Assembly: GCF_002920615.1 (NCBI RefSeq) | Contig: NZ_PQSU01000017.1 | Span: 124,001-188,000 of the forward strand | Direction: 5' to 3' | Origin: Streptomyces sp. Ru62 | GTDB lineage: Bacteria > Actinomycetota > Actinomycetes > Streptomycetales > Streptomycetaceae | DNA length: 64,000 nt | Shown: positions 53,639-62,550 of the stretch, piece by piece | Position numbering within the stretch: the stretch's first letter is position 1 | Layout of the letters: each line of letters opens with the position of its first letter | Position numbers and translations under genes: made by a program | The notes under the pieces: generated by a model | What the model was told of the DNA's origin: nothing | Database searches by the model: none | Seen by the model: only the letters and a program-made list of their open reading frames with translations

Positions 53639-53683
53639 CCAGTGTGGTGCCCTTGTTGAACCGGCGTCAAGTAAAGTGACGCC

Positions 53684-54292
53684 ATGCCCGCGAACCAGGG
53701 GGAGCGCGCCCGGCGCAGACTCAGCACCGAGGAACGCCGTGAACAACTGCTGTCGGTCGGTGCCAGGCTGTTCTCGGAGAGCCCCTACGACGACGTGTGG
53801 ATCGAGCAGGTCGCCGAGATCGCCGGGGTGTCGCGGGGGCTGCTGTACCACTACTTCCCGACCAAGCGGGACTTCTTCGCCGCCGTCGTGGAGCGGGAGA
53901 GCGCGCGCATGCTGCGCATGACGGCGGCCGAGCCCGGGGTCCCGGTGCGCGAGCAGCTCGCCGCCGGCCTCGACACCTACCTCGGGTACGTCGAGGCGCA
54001 CGCCCACGGCTTCCGCGCCTTCCACCGCGCCGACGCGGCCGGCGACCAGGCCGTGCGCCGGGTCTACCAGCGGGCGCTGGCCGCCCAGGAGAAGCAGATC
54101 CTGGCCGCGCTCGCCGCCGACCCCGAGTTCGGTCCCGCCGTCGAGACCGCCCCGCAGGTGCGCCTGGCGGTGCGCGGCTGGCTCGCCTTCACCACCGCCG
54201 TCTGTCTGGAATGGCTGCGCGGGGAGGGCGAGTCGAGTCGCGAGCAGGTGCGCGACCTGTGCGCCCGCGCTCTGCTGGGCGTCCTCACTTAG
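53684..54292 (+). CDS. TetR-family regulator of the P450
   Basis: A 202-aa TetR regulator. Its helix-turn-helix is RREQLLSVGARLFSESPYDD then VWIEQVAEIAGVSRGLLYHY, and it has a C-terminal helical ligand domain (YLGYVEAHAHGFRAFHRADA). It is divergent from the CYP102-like gene with an inverted repeat in the 121-bp gap, so it most likely represses that P450. Fatty acids are possible ligands, by analogy with other CYP102 regulators. Confidence 0.92.
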   Translation: MPANQGERARRRLSTEERREQLLSVGARLFSESPYDDVWIEQVAEIAGVSRGLLYHYFPTKRDFFAAVVERESARMLRMTAAEPGVPVREQLAAGLDTYLGYVEAHAHGFRAFHRADAAGDQAVRRVYQRALAAQEKQILAALAADPEFGPAVETAPQVRLAVRGWLAFTTAVCLEWLRGEGESSREQVRDLCARALLGVLT

Positions 54293-54428
54293 TCTTCTCC
54301 AGCCGGTGGCGCTGGGCTGCGGTCAGCACCACGGGCACCGCAGGGCAGGCGGGCATGGCGGCAGGCCGACCGGATCTTCCAGGGTGGGTATGGGGGACGG
54401 CACTCCTGCGTGTCCGGCGGTCGAGAGC

Positions 54429-54920
54429 TCAGGCGGGGGGCGGGGCTGTCGCCTGGCGCGTCTGCTGGATCAGGACGGCAGTGGCTCGTTCCAGGAGTTC
54501 GCAGAGTGCGGCGTGTTCGGAGGGCGTGAACGCGTCGGTCAGTGCGCGCTCAAGGACGATCACCTCCTGGTAGGCGCGGTCGAGGACCGCCTGCCCTTCG
54601 GCGGTCAGGGTGGCGATCTGCACTTTGGCGTGCACCGGGGATGCCTCGCGGCGGATGAGTCCCTTGGACTCCATGTTGGTGAGCACGCTGCTCATGCTCT
54701 GCTGAGTCACCCCGCAGGAGCGGGCCAGCTGGGCACCGGACATGCCGCCCTCACGCGAGAGGGCCAGCAACACGGTGTACTGCGTCATGGTCAGGCCGTA
54801 GCCGCGCAGCACAGCCTCATGGTGCGCCATCAGCGCCTGCTCGGACCGCCTGATCCGCGTACAGAGGGACTCCTCGACCGGGCCTTCCACCATGCACTCC
54901 CACTCAACTAACAGGTTCAT
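54429..54920 (-). CDS. MarR-family regulator
   Basis: A 163-aa winged-helix regulator. ALMAHHEAVLRGYGLTMTQY leads into LLALSREGGMSGAQLARSCG and the recognition helix VTQQSMSSVLTNMESKGLIR, with wing ASPVHAKVQIATLTAEG. ATG 54920 abuts the inverted repeat; ATG 54893 is an alternative. It is divergent from the quinone oxidoreductase, the classic arrangement for redox- or phenolic-sensing MarR pairs. Confidence 0.92.
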   Translation of the reverse strand: MNLLVEWECMVEGPVEESLCTRIRRSEQALMAHHEAVLRGYGLTMTQYTVLLALSREGGMSGAQLARSCGVTQQSMSSVLTNMESKGLIRREASPVHAKVQIATLTAEGQAVLDRAYQEVIVLERALTDAFTPSEHAALCELLERATAVLIQQTRQATAPPPA

Positions 54921-54922
54921 GG

Positions 54923-54977
54923 GTTGACTCAGGAACCTTATACACATAGCGTCTCGGTGTAAGGATACTGACTCAAC
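54923..54977. promoter_or_regulatory. Long inverted repeat between MarR and oxidoreductase genes
   Basis: GTTGACTCAG (54923-54932) faces CTGACTCAAC (54968-54977), with inner arms ACCTTATACAC and GTGTAAGGAT also pairing. The arms share 9 of 10 outer positions. It fills the 73-bp divergent gap and is likely the MarR operator, overlapping both promoters. Confidence 0.65.
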
Positions 54978-54993
54978 GCAGGGGGCTGTGACC

Positions 54994-55941
54994 ATGAAAG
55001 CTGTCGTGCTCGACGCCGAGGACCACTACCAGGTCGCCGAAATCGACGAGCCCGCCCCCGGCCCCGGGGAGGTGGCGATCCAGGTCGCCTACGCCGGGAT
55101 CCAGTGGGGGGACGTCATGGTCCGGGACGGCCACTTCCCCTTTCCGCGCCCCTTCGTCCCCGGCTTCGAGGCGTCCGGGCACATCACCGCGGTCGGCGAG
55201 GGCGTACCCGCCCACCGCGTCGGTTCGCCCGTCGCCGCGCTGACAACGGCGGGCGCCTGCGCCGAGGTGGTCGTGGCTCCCGCCGTGCTCAGTCTGGACG
55301 TCGGCGACCTGCCGCTGCGGACAGCCGCGGGCCTCGGCTGGGCCGCGCCGACCGCCTACGACCTGATCAACACCGCGGCTCAGGTGCGGCCCGGCGAAAG
55401 CGTGTTGATCCACGCCGCGGCCGGTTCGGTCGGCACGCTCGCCGCCCAGTTCGCCCGGCACGCAGGCGCCGGCCGGGTCGTCGGCGTCGTCGGCAGCGCG
55501 GCCAGGGCCGACTACGCCGCCCGGTTCGGCTACGACCAGGTCGTGCTCCGCGAGGAGTTCCCGGCCAAGCTCGACGACGAACGCTTCGACGTGATCCTCG
55601 ACCCGGTCGGCGGCTCGACCCGCCGCACCGGCCTGGAGCAGCTCGCGCCGCACGGCCGCCTTGCGGTGTACGGCAACCTCGGCCCCTACGAACCCGTCCT
55701 GGCCGACACCAACGACCTGCTCATGCAGGGCAGGTCATTGATCACGTACAACAGCAACCTGCTCAGCCGGACCCACCCGGAACGCCTCGCCGACAGCGCC
55801 CGCCGCGCACTCGGTCTCGCCGCAGACGGCACGGTGCGCGTGGACATCACCGCCGAACACGACCTGGCAGACCTGGCCACCGCCGTACAGCGGCTCGCCG
55901 AGGGCGCCACCTACGGCAAGAGCATCCTCCGCATCGCCTGA
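54994..55941 (+). CDS. NADPH:quinone oxidoreductase-like enzyme
   Basis: A 315-aa medium-chain dehydrogenase of the zinc-free quinone oxidoreductase group. Seen: MKAVVLDAEDHYQVAEIDEP, PFVPGFEASGHITAVGEGVP, and the NADP fold VLIHAAAGSVGTLAAQFAR. Zinc ligands of alcohol dehydrogenases are absent. It reduces quinones or reactive alkenals. Start ATG 54994 with GGGGG eight bases upstream (GTG 54988 possible). Probably repressed by the divergent MarR protein. Confidence 0.93.
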   Translation: MKAVVLDAEDHYQVAEIDEPAPGPGEVAIQVAYAGIQWGDVMVRDGHFPFPRPFVPGFEASGHITAVGEGVPAHRVGSPVAALTTAGACAEVVVAPAVLSLDVGDLPLRTAAGLGWAAPTAYDLINTAAQVRPGESVLIHAAAGSVGTLAAQFARHAGAGRVVGVVGSAARADYAARFGYDQVVLREEFPAKLDDERFDVILDPVGGSTRRTGLEQLAPHGRLAVYGNLGPYEPVLADTNDLLMQGRSLITYNSNLLSRTHPERLADSARRALGLAADGTVRVDITAEHDLADLATAVQRLAEGATYGKSILRIA

Positions 55942-56150
55942 CGACACGTCGGAAGCGCCGCCCACGAGGCGGTTCCCCCTGGCTCCCCGTCAGGCGGAAG
56001 AGACCGCCCCGACGCGGAGGCCGAGCCCACGGACCGCCTCATCACTGCCGGGCGGCGACCCAGGTCACTGCCCGGCCTGTCTGGCCGCTCGGGCCGGAAT
56101 GCCCCCTCCTTGATGTGGCCTGGTTGGCGTGCGCCCCGATGTCCTATAGG

Positions 56151-56169
56151 TTAGGCAAGGCTTACCTAA
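56151..56169. promoter_or_regulatory. Iron box (DmdR/DtxR operator)
   Basis: TTAGGCAAGGCTTACCTAA matches the actinomycete iron-box consensus TTAGGTTAGGCTAACCTAA at 16 of 19 positions, and lies 11 bp before the start of the DUF2470 gene. It predicts repression when iron is plentiful. Confidence 0.8.
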
Positions 56170-56180
56170 GGAGGTCTCAG

Positions 56181-56906
56181 ATGGGTGACACGCAGGAGTG
56201 GACGGCCGCCCCCGGCGCGGCGGAACGGGTCCGCTCGGTGCTGGCCGCCGCGTGGTCGTGCGCGGTGACCGCGGACGGCGTCCGCGAGGAGTACGTCGGC
56301 GCGCACACCGTCACCGACGACGGCGCGGTACGGCTGGCGGTGCCCGACGACAGCGGCCTGTTCGGGGCGGTGCTGTGCGCCCCGCGCCAGGAACCCTCCG
56401 CCCTGCTGGAGTTCGCCGACGTGGCACCCGTACCGGTGCGCCACCGCATCCGCGCCCGCCTCTTCCTGTCCGGCTGGTTCGCCCCGTCCGACGGAATCCT
56501 CCTCTTCCGGCCCACCCGCGTGGTGCTGCGCCGGTCCGCCGGAGCCGTGGTGGTCGACCTGGACGAGTTCACCGCCGCCCGGCCCGACCCCCTGGCCGGT
56601 GCCGAGTCCCGGCTGCTCACCCACCTCGCCGACGCCCACCCGGACGCCGTCGAGCGGCTCACCCGCCTGGTGCGGCCCGAGAGCCTGCACGCCGCGACCC
56701 GGGTGGCGCCGCTCGCCGTCGACCGGCATGGACTCACCCTGCGCATCGAGCGCACCCGCGCCCACGGCGACGTACGACTGCCCTTCCACACGCCCGCGGA
56801 CGACGTCACCCAACTCACCGAGCGCGTGCATGCCCTGCTCGCCCAGGCCAGTGCGGCCGCCTGCCCCCGGGCGCTACAGCGGCAGCGCGCAGACGGCGAC
56901 GGGTGA
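56181..56906 (+). CDS. DUF2470 domain-containing protein, iron-regulated
   Basis: A 241-aa protein. The N-terminal two thirds form a split-barrel, flavin- or haem-binding-like region; the C-terminal DUF2470 domain begins near 140 (RLLTHLADAHPDAVERLTRL). DUF2470 occurs in haem-degrading HugZ-type proteins. AAGGAGG gives a strong start at ATG 56181 and the iron box overlaps its promoter region. Role in iron or haem handling is inferred from that. The 3' end overlaps the lactonase-family gene on the other strand by 33 bp. Confidence 0.85.
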   Translation: MGDTQEWTAAPGAAERVRSVLAAAWSCAVTADGVREEYVGAHTVTDDGAVRLAVPDDSGLFGAVLCAPRQEPSALLEFADVAPVPVRHRIRARLFLSGWFAPSDGILLFRPTRVVLRRSAGAVVVDLDEFTAARPDPLAGAESRLLTHLADAHPDAVERLTRLVRPESLHAATRVAPLAVDRHGLTLRIERTRAHGDVRLPFHTPADDVTQLTERVHALLAQASAAACPRALQRQRADGDG

Positions 56907-58121
56907 CGCGAACGGCTCACCGGCCGGGCGGAGTTCACCGCTGTCGGCGTCGACGCGGAAGACGGTGACCGTGCCCGAGCGCTGGTTCGCCGCGAACAGC
57001 AGCCGGCCGTCGGGCGAGAACGCGATCTGCCGGGGGAAGTCCCCGCCCACGGGTACCGTGCCGAGCAGCCGCAGCCGGGCCCCGCCGTCCTCGACGGCAT
57101 ACCGCGCGAGGCTGTTGTGGCCCCGGTTGGCGAGGAACGCGTACCGGCCGTTCGCCGTCACCAGGATCTGCGCCGGATAGTTCGTGCCGCCGCCGGACCC
57201 CGTCGACTGCGGCTCGCCGATCGTCAGGCGCCCGGTTCCCGGCTCGTACGCGCACACGGCCACGGTGTCGTCCACCTCGTTGGCCAGGTAGGCGTACCGG
57301 CCGCCCGGATGGAAGGTCAGATGGCGCGGTCCCGCGCCGGGCCGGGTCCGTGCCCGGGCCACCTCCGTGAGCGTGCCCTTCGCCCGGTCGAGGCGATAGG
57401 TGTAGACCGTGTCGGTGCCGAGGTCCACGGCGAGGACGTGTCCGCCGTCCGGACTCGTGAGGAACTGATGGGCGTGCGGCCCCTGTTGACCGGGGCCGGG
57501 CGGCGGAGAGTCGTGCGTGACCAGAGCGGTGCGCTCGCCCGGCGCGCCGGAGGCGTCGATCGGGTGCACGGCGACACTGCCCGAACCATAGTTGGCGCTG
57601 AGCAGCCAGCGCCCGGAGGGATGCACCGACAGATGGCACGGGCTCGCGCCGCCGGTGCTCCGGGTGCCGAGGACGCGCCGGTCCGCGAGGCGTACGGCCG
57701 TCACCCCGCCGTTCTCCCGCTCGTCCACCGCGTACAGCGTGCGCCCGTCCGGGTGCACGGCGAGATACGACGGGTCGGGCACCCCGGTGAGCGTGCCGGA
57801 CCCGGTGATCCGGCCCGACTCCGGGTCGTACGAGGCCAGGCCGATGCCGGTGCCGCCGCCCTCGACGGAGGTGTAGGTGCCCACGTACAGCGGGCGCGGT
57901 CCCGACGGCTTCCGGGGCGGCGGGGCCGCCTCCGGCCTGTCCTGCCCGGCCGGTGTGTCCGTCGGTGGGGCCGCCGGGGACGGCACCATGACGACCGCCG
58001 CCGTACCGGCCACCGCACCGACGAACCGGCGTCTGGTCCAGCCGCCGTGCTCCCGCTCCGGGTGCCCGTCCCGCCGGGGGAGGGGAGACCCTTCCCCCGC
58101 CGTCTGTGCCTCCGTGCCCAT
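56874..58121 (-). CDS. Tat-exported lactonase-family (beta-propeller) protein
   Basis: A 415-aa seven-bladed beta-propeller of the lactonase/6-phosphogluconolactonase-like (PF10282) family. It has a Tat signal (WTRRRFVGAVAGTAAVVMVP) followed by a Pro-rich linker. Repeated blades are seen as LYVGTYTSVEGGG, PSYLAVHPDGRTLYAVDE, PCHLSVHPSGRWLLSANY, HAHQFLTSPDGGHVLAVDLG and PRQIAFSPDGRLLFAANQ. Being exported, it is unlikely to act in the pentose-phosphate pathway; a carbohydrate- or lactone-acting role outside the cell is more plausible. Confidence 0.92.
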   Translation of the reverse strand: MGTEAQTAGEGSPLPRRDGHPEREHGGWTRRRFVGAVAGTAAVVMVPSPAAPPTDTPAGQDRPEAAPPPRKPSGPRPLYVGTYTSVEGGGTGIGLASYDPESGRITGSGTLTGVPDPSYLAVHPDGRTLYAVDERENGGVTAVRLADRRVLGTRSTGGASPCHLSVHPSGRWLLSANYGSGSVAVHPIDASGAPGERTALVTHDSPPPGPGQQGPHAHQFLTSPDGGHVLAVDLGTDTVYTYRLDRAKGTLTEVARARTRPGAGPRHLTFHPGGRYAYLANEVDDTVAVCAYEPGTGRLTIGEPQSTGSGGGTNYPAQILVTANGRYAFLANRGHNSLARYAVEDGGARLRLLGTVPVGGDFPRQIAFSPDGRLLFAANQRSGTVTVFRVDADSGELRPAGEPFASPVAVCALPL

Positions 58122-58234
58122 GCCGCTACCCCAGGTCGTCGGTCGCCCCGCTCGTGACAGCCACCTTGGCCCGTGCACGGCGCCGGGGGCAAGCCGGGCC
58201 ACAGCCGTCGCGGGCCGCGCAACGCCGGCGGTCC

Positions 58235-59314
58235 CTACCAGTCCCCGTCCTCCACCGGCTTGCCCGGCGCGTCCTTCAGGGGTGTCACCTGGTCGGTGGA
58301 CGGCGCCTGCCATGGCTCCAGGTCGTCCCCGAGCCACTCGCCGACCGGTTCGACCGCCTCCAGGGTGTCCGTGGGGGCGAGGTCCTCGGCGTCCGCGTCG
58401 TAGTAGTCGTACCAGGGCAGGCCCGCCCGGGTGTACGCCGCCCGGTCCACCGGTGACGGGGGCGGCGCCTCGCCGGTGATCCGGCGCCACTCCGGGGGCG
58501 TGACCAGGTGCACGAACACCCGCCCGGCGGGTTGCTCGGACCAGTCCTCCAGCGGACGGTCGTCCTGGTACACCTCCTGCCGCATCGAGCCGCCGACGCC
58601 GAGCCCCATGGCCGTGGCGCGCCGCGGGGGAGCGGCGGCCGGGGCGGGCGGACCGCCGAAGGCCGCGACGGGCGCGGACGGCGGCGATCCGGGGGGCCCG
58701 CCGGGGGCCGGAGCGGCCATGGGCAGGGCCGCGCCGTAACCGCCTGGCGCGTCGGCCGTCCGCCGCTGCCGCTCCTCCTCCCGGCGTCGCCACTCGGCGA
58801 GGGCGTCCTCCTTGAGCGGGAACGACCGGAGCTGGACGCCGCCCCACACCTCCTCGCCGGTGACCTGCCCCTCCACGGTCGCGCCCAGCCCCAGTGGTAC
58901 GGCCACGAACTGGCGGACCGTGCCCTTGCCGGAGTTGATGCCGTCCAGCCAGGGCTGACGGGGCAGCACCACATAGTTCTGCGGACGCCGGGACAGCCGG
59001 TCCCGCCAGGGCTCGCCGGACACCGCGCACACCTTGCCCACACCGACCTGGAGCGCGGCCGGCTCCGACGCGGCGAAGCTCAGCCACATGGCCTCGCGCA
59101 GATACACCGGCAGCATGACGCCGCCGCGCGCCCGCATCCACGCGGGCACCCGGTCGGCGTGGTCGGCCACCCGCCGGACCGGGAACTCGCCCAGCCCCGG
59201 CGGCAGCGGATGCGTACCGCTCTCGGGCAGGCGCAGCGTGCGGATGAACCGCACCGCCACCCCGCCGGGCAACCGCAGCGTGTTCCCGTCGATCCAGACT
59301 CCGTCACCCGTCAT
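58235..59314 (-). CDS. Conserved protein of unknown function
   Basis: A 359-aa protein I do not recognise. The N-terminal 190 residues look compact and conserved: IDGNTLRLPGGVAVRFIRTL, then GTVRQFVAVPLGLGATVEGQ and VWGGVQLRSFPLK. An Ala/Pro/Gly-rich linker (about 195-240) follows, then a second block with ATAMGLGVGGSMRQEVYQDD, EQPAGRVFVHLVTPPEWRRI. The C terminus is acidic with Trp, Tyr. No signal peptide or membrane helix. Same strand as the FUSC gene, with a 40-bp tandem repeat between. Confidence 0.8.
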   Translation of the reverse strand: MTGDGVWIDGNTLRLPGGVAVRFIRTLRLPESGTHPLPPGLGEFPVRRVADHADRVPAWMRARGGVMLPVYLREAMWLSFAASEPAALQVGVGKVCAVSGEPWRDRLSRRPQNYVVLPRQPWLDGINSGKGTVRQFVAVPLGLGATVEGQVTGEEVWGGVQLRSFPLKEDALAEWRRREEERQRRTADAPGGYGAALPMAAPAPGGPPGSPPSAPVAAFGGPPAPAAAPPRRATAMGLGVGGSMRQEVYQDDRPLEDWSEQPAGRVFVHLVTPPEWRRITGEAPPPSPVDRAAYTRAGLPWYDYYDADAEDLAPTDTLEAVEPVGEWLGDDLEPWQAPSTDQVTPLKDAPGKPVEDGDW

Positions 59315-59330
59315 CCGTACGCTCCTTCGC

Positions 59331-59480
59331 CCCCGGCGCGGTCAGCGGCCATCCGTACGTCCTGTGTCTTGCGGTGCGGTCAGGGGTCGTCTCCGTGCGT
59401 TCCGTGTCTTGCGGTTCCGTCAGCGGTCGTCTCCGTGCGTTCCGCATCCTCCGGTGCCGTCAGCGGCCGTCCGTCGCTTC
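59331..59480. repeat. 40-bp tandem repeat, about four copies
   Basis: Units at 59331-59370, 59371-59410, 59411-59450 and a partial at 59451-59480. Core shared blocks are GTCAGCGG and CCGTGCGTTCCG; the two middle units are nearly alike. It lies in the 201-bp gap between two minus-strand genes. Confidence 0.75.
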
Positions 59481-59515
59481 CTCGTCCGTGTCGCCGGACC
59501 GCCCCGGCACCTTCC

Positions 59516-60766
59516 TCACCGATAACGCTCACCGAACCCCGCGCGGTTCCGCCACAGTTCCTCCTGGATTCCGAGGCGGTCACGCAGCCAGGCGAGCCGG
59601 GGCAGCTTGGCCCGGTGCCCGCGCGAGACCCGGTCCAGCTCCTCCAGCAGGCGGCGGGTGCGGTGCTCGGTGTTCAGCTCGTCGATGATCCTGGTGGTCT
59701 CGGTCAGGACCGCCCCGAGCAGCTGCCAGTGCGCCCAGTCCTTGCGGATCTCCTCCTGGAGCAGCTCGGCCAGCCGGTCCCGGGTGCCGGCCGCCGTGTG
59801 CAGCTCGGCCGACAGCCGTGCCTCCGCCGACTCGGCGTTCTCGCTCAGATGGGTCGTCACCAGCACCGCGAAGCTGACCACCGCGTCGGCGATCTCCGAC
59901 AGCAGTTGCTCCACGGTCGCCCCCACCCGGGACGGGAACAGTTCCTCCGGCCCACGGGCCTTCGCCAGGTCCGTGAACGAGCGGGCCAGCACCCGCAGCA
60001 CCACCGTGCAGATCTCCAGCGTGTCCAGACCGGTGCGCAGCACCACCCGGTGCAGCAGTCCCTCCTTCACGCGTGGATTGAGCCGCAGACTGTCCTCCGC
60101 CTGCCGCAGGGCCGCGTCCACCTGCACGATGTCGTGGTCCAGCCGGCGCGCCTCGTGCAGCCGCTCGGCCGCCCGCTCCCAGGGGATCCGGCCCCCCGCC
60201 TCCTCGCCCATCCGCAGCATGAGCTGGCGTACCCGGCGGGCCAGGTCCTCGATGGACCGGCCGGCCTCGTCCACCCACACCGGGGGTGGCAGCAGCAGGT
60301 TGCAGGCGGTGCCGACGACCGCGCCGATCAGCGTCTCGACGATCCGCGCCCAGGCGGTGAACCCGACCGTTGTGACGCCGAGCACCAGCATGGCGCTGAT
60401 CGCCACCTCGGCGACGTACTCGTCGACGCGGACCAGGTGTCCCACGGCCAGCGCGGCGACGATCAGCAGGGCGAGGCTCCACCAGGTCAGGCCCACCAGC
60501 ACGCTGAAGGCGATGGCGACCAGGACACCGGCGACCACGGAGTTCACCCGGCGGATGCCGTTGGTGAGCGTGGCGTAGAAGGTCACCTGGACGACCAGCA
60601 ACGCGGTCAGCGGCGCGGTGAGCGGGGCCGGCTCGGGGCTCAGTCTGAGGGCGATCACGTAGGCGACCGTCGCGGCCGCGGCCGACCGTAGCGTCTGGAC
60701 GACCACCGGCTCCCGGCGGCGCTTCGCCAGGCGCAGTAGTCCCGTGGTCAACTTTCGTTCGCGCAT
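59516..60766 (-). CDS. FUSC-family membrane protein (aromatic acid exporter-like)
   Basis: A 416-aa protein with six membrane helices in the first 175 residues (TLRSAAAATVAYVIALRL, LTALLVVQVTFYATL, VNSVVAGVLVAIAFSVLVGL and three more), then a long cytoplasmic helical domain. This layout fits the FUSC/ArAE family of putative aromatic or small-molecule exporters. A coiled region near 280-400 is rich in Glu, Arg, Leu. Start ATG 60766. Confidence 0.88.
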   Translation of the reverse strand: MRERKLTTGLLRLAKRRREPVVVQTLRSAAAATVAYVIALRLSPEPAPLTAPLTALLVVQVTFYATLTNGIRRVNSVVAGVLVAIAFSVLVGLTWWSLALLIVAALAVGHLVRVDEYVAEVAISAMLVLGVTTVGFTAWARIVETLIGAVVGTACNLLLPPPVWVDEAGRSIEDLARRVRQLMLRMGEEAGGRIPWERAAERLHEARRLDHDIVQVDAALRQAEDSLRLNPRVKEGLLHRVVLRTGLDTLEICTVVLRVLARSFTDLAKARGPEELFPSRVGATVEQLLSEIADAVVSFAVLVTTHLSENAESAEARLSAELHTAAGTRDRLAELLQEEIRKDWAHWQLLGAVLTETTRIIDELNTEHRTRRLLEELDRVSRGHRAKLPRLAWLRDRLGIQEELWRNRAGFGERYR

Positions 60767-60845
60767 CCCTTGGCCTGTTCCCGTTCATCGGGTGCGTCGA
60801 ACGTAGCCGTTTGTGAGCTGGTTCCGCCTGATTCAGGCCAGATGG

Positions 60846-61340
60846 TTACGCGAAAAGCTTGTCGATAAAAGCGGCCAGGTTGCCCGTCGTGCGCGCGATC
60901 TGCTCCTCCAGGGTCAGGCTCTCCTCGAACCGGGTGCCGGACTCGGGGGTCTTCCTGCCGCGCACGTACAGCGAACAGGCCAGGTCGGTGCACATGTACA
61001 GCCCGACCGAGTTGCCCTCCCGGCCTGCCGCGCCCGCCTTCCGTGCGGTCATCAGCGACACCCCGCCGCCGGGATGCGTGGTCAGACACAGCGAGCACAT
61101 GCTCCGGTGCAGGAAGCCGTGGTGAGAGGCGGGGAAGCGCAGGGCCACGCCGACGAGCCGGCCCTCCCGCTCCGTGACCAGATAGCTGCGGTCGGGGGCG
61201 CCTGGATCGCGCCAGCCGAGGAAGTCCAGATGGTCCCAGGGGCGGTCACCGAGATCGCGCGGGACGGCCAGGCGCTTCGCCTCGCCTTTGGAGCAGTTGA
61301 TGAACGAGTTGCGGATGTCCTGCTCGGTGAGCGATCTCAT
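60846..61340 (-). CDS. FBP-domain (EF-G-binding-like) protein
   Basis: A 164-aa protein. N-terminal helix RSLTEQDIRNSFINCSKGEA, then LGWRDPGAPDRSYLV, and the FBP zinc-finger-like part with CSLCLTTHPGG and LYMCTDLACSLYVRGR. Four Cys give a zinc site, as in EF-G-binding FusB-type proteins, which free stalled EF-G from the ribosome and can give fusidic-acid tolerance. Whether it does so here is unknown. Confidence 0.9.
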   Translation of the reverse strand: MRSLTEQDIRNSFINCSKGEAKRLAVPRDLGDRPWDHLDFLGWRDPGAPDRSYLVTEREGRLVGVALRFPASHHGFLHRSMCSLCLTTHPGGGVSLMTARKAGAAGREGNSVGLYMCTDLACSLYVRGRKTPESGTRFEESLTLEEQIARTTGNLAAFIDKLFA

Positions 61341-61428
61341 GGGGGAGATCCTTCCGGATTGCCAGTGTCAACGAGCCTAGATGCTCTAGGTTGAGGGCTA
61401 TCGTATTTAGCTGCACGGGGGTGAGCCA

Positions 61429-62550
61429 ATGGATTTCCGGGGGAGGCTGCCCGGGCTGCCGCCGCGTGCCCGGCGAGCGCTGGACCATGTCAGGGGCACC
61501 GTGTCCGGCCCACCGCTCGACCCCGGCCTGCGCATCACGGTCAACTTCCACCCCGACCGGATCTCCGGCGGACTGCCGATCCTGGAGTCCCTGGCCCGGG
61601 ACGGCGCCTACCACTCGCAGTTCGTCACCGGCACCAGCAACGGCGGCCTCACCGCGCACCCGGGCGGCGACCGGACGCGCTGGGAGAGCCGGATCTTCGG
61701 CGGCACCTACGACGACGCCGACCCGGCCGAGCGCCCGGTGTACGGCGCGCTGGACTTCCGGCGCCAGGTGGTCGGCGCGGCCCCCCGCTTCGGCTCCTCG
61801 CACCTCAGGCTCTCCGGAGCGGTCCTGGCCCGGGCCACCTTCTGCTACCCGGACAGCTCGGCCGGGCCCGGCGACTTCGGTGTGGCCGGCGCCATGCCGC
61901 TGATCGCCCTCGCCGAGGCCGACGAGCAGGACGCCCTCAACGACTACATCGAGGCCCATGTGCACGGAGGTGTGCTGCTCGACCGGGACGTGGAGGCGCT
62001 GGTACTGGACGCGAGCTACCGGGGCACACCGGTGGAGACGGCCGCCCGGCGCCTGCCCTTCCCGCTCATCTGGCACCCCGGCTACCGCCTCACCGTCACC
62101 GAGCTGCGCCGCCACGCCGACTACCGCGGCCCCGAGTACGCCGACCTCGGCGCCCGCATCGCCGAGCACGGCCTCATCACCCCCCGCGTCATCGGCGACG
62201 CGGCACGCACCGCCCGGTACGACCTCCAGGACCTCAAGATGGTCTGGCACACCCTGGCCCGCTTCGGCTCCCCGGAGGGCGCGGGAACGGCGAGACTCCC
62301 CCCGCCACCGACCGTCCCTCCTCCCCCGCGCGCCGCGGCCGGTCCCGGGGGCCGCACGTCCACGGCTCCGGCGGGCGCCGCGGCCGATCCCGGAGGTCCC
62401 ACGTCCATGGCTCCCACGGGGGCCGCCGCCGATCCCGGGGACCTCGCGGGCACGGCTCCCACAGGCACCGCCGCCGACCCTGGGGGCCCCATGTCCACGG
62501 CTCCCACGCGCGCCGCCGTCGTGGAGATCCCGCCGGAGCGCAGCGGCTGA
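61429..62550 (+). CDS. DUF3626 domain-containing protein with repeat tail
   Basis: A 373-aa protein. Residues about 35-290 match DUF3626: ITVNFHPDRISGGLPILESL, YHSQFVTGTSNGGLTAHPGG, RWESRIFGGTYDD, YGALDFRR, GSSHLRLSGAVLARATFCYP and IEAHVHGGVLLDRDVEALVL. The pattern suggests an ADP-ribosyl- or nucleic-acid-linked enzyme fold, but no activity is set. The last 70 residues are about four 15-residue repeats (TSMAPTGAAADPG). ATG 61429 has GGGGGTGAG upstream. Confidence 0.9.
   Translation: MDFRGRLPGLPPRARRALDHVRGTVSGPPLDPGLRITVNFHPDRISGGLPILESLARDGAYHSQFVTGTSNGGLTAHPGGDRTRWESRIFGGTYDDADPAERPVYGALDFRRQVVGAAPRFGSSHLRLSGAVLARATFCYPDSSAGPGDFGVAGAMPLIALAEADEQDALNDYIEAHVHGGVLLDRDVEALVLDASYRGTPVETAARRLPFPLIWHPGYRLTVTELRRHADYRGPEYADLGARIAEHGLITPRVIGDAARTARYDLQDLKMVWHTLARFGSPEGAGTARLPPPPTVPPPPRAAAGPGGRTSTAPAGAAADPGGPTSMAPTGAAADPGDLAGTAPTGTAADPGGPMSTAPTRAAVVEIPPERSG
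62341..62520 (+). repeat. 45-bp in-frame tandem repeat
   Basis: About four copies of a 45-bp unit encode TSTAPAGAAADPG-like repeats at the end of the DUF3626 protein. Copies differ at several codons, so it is not very recent. Confidence 0.7.
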
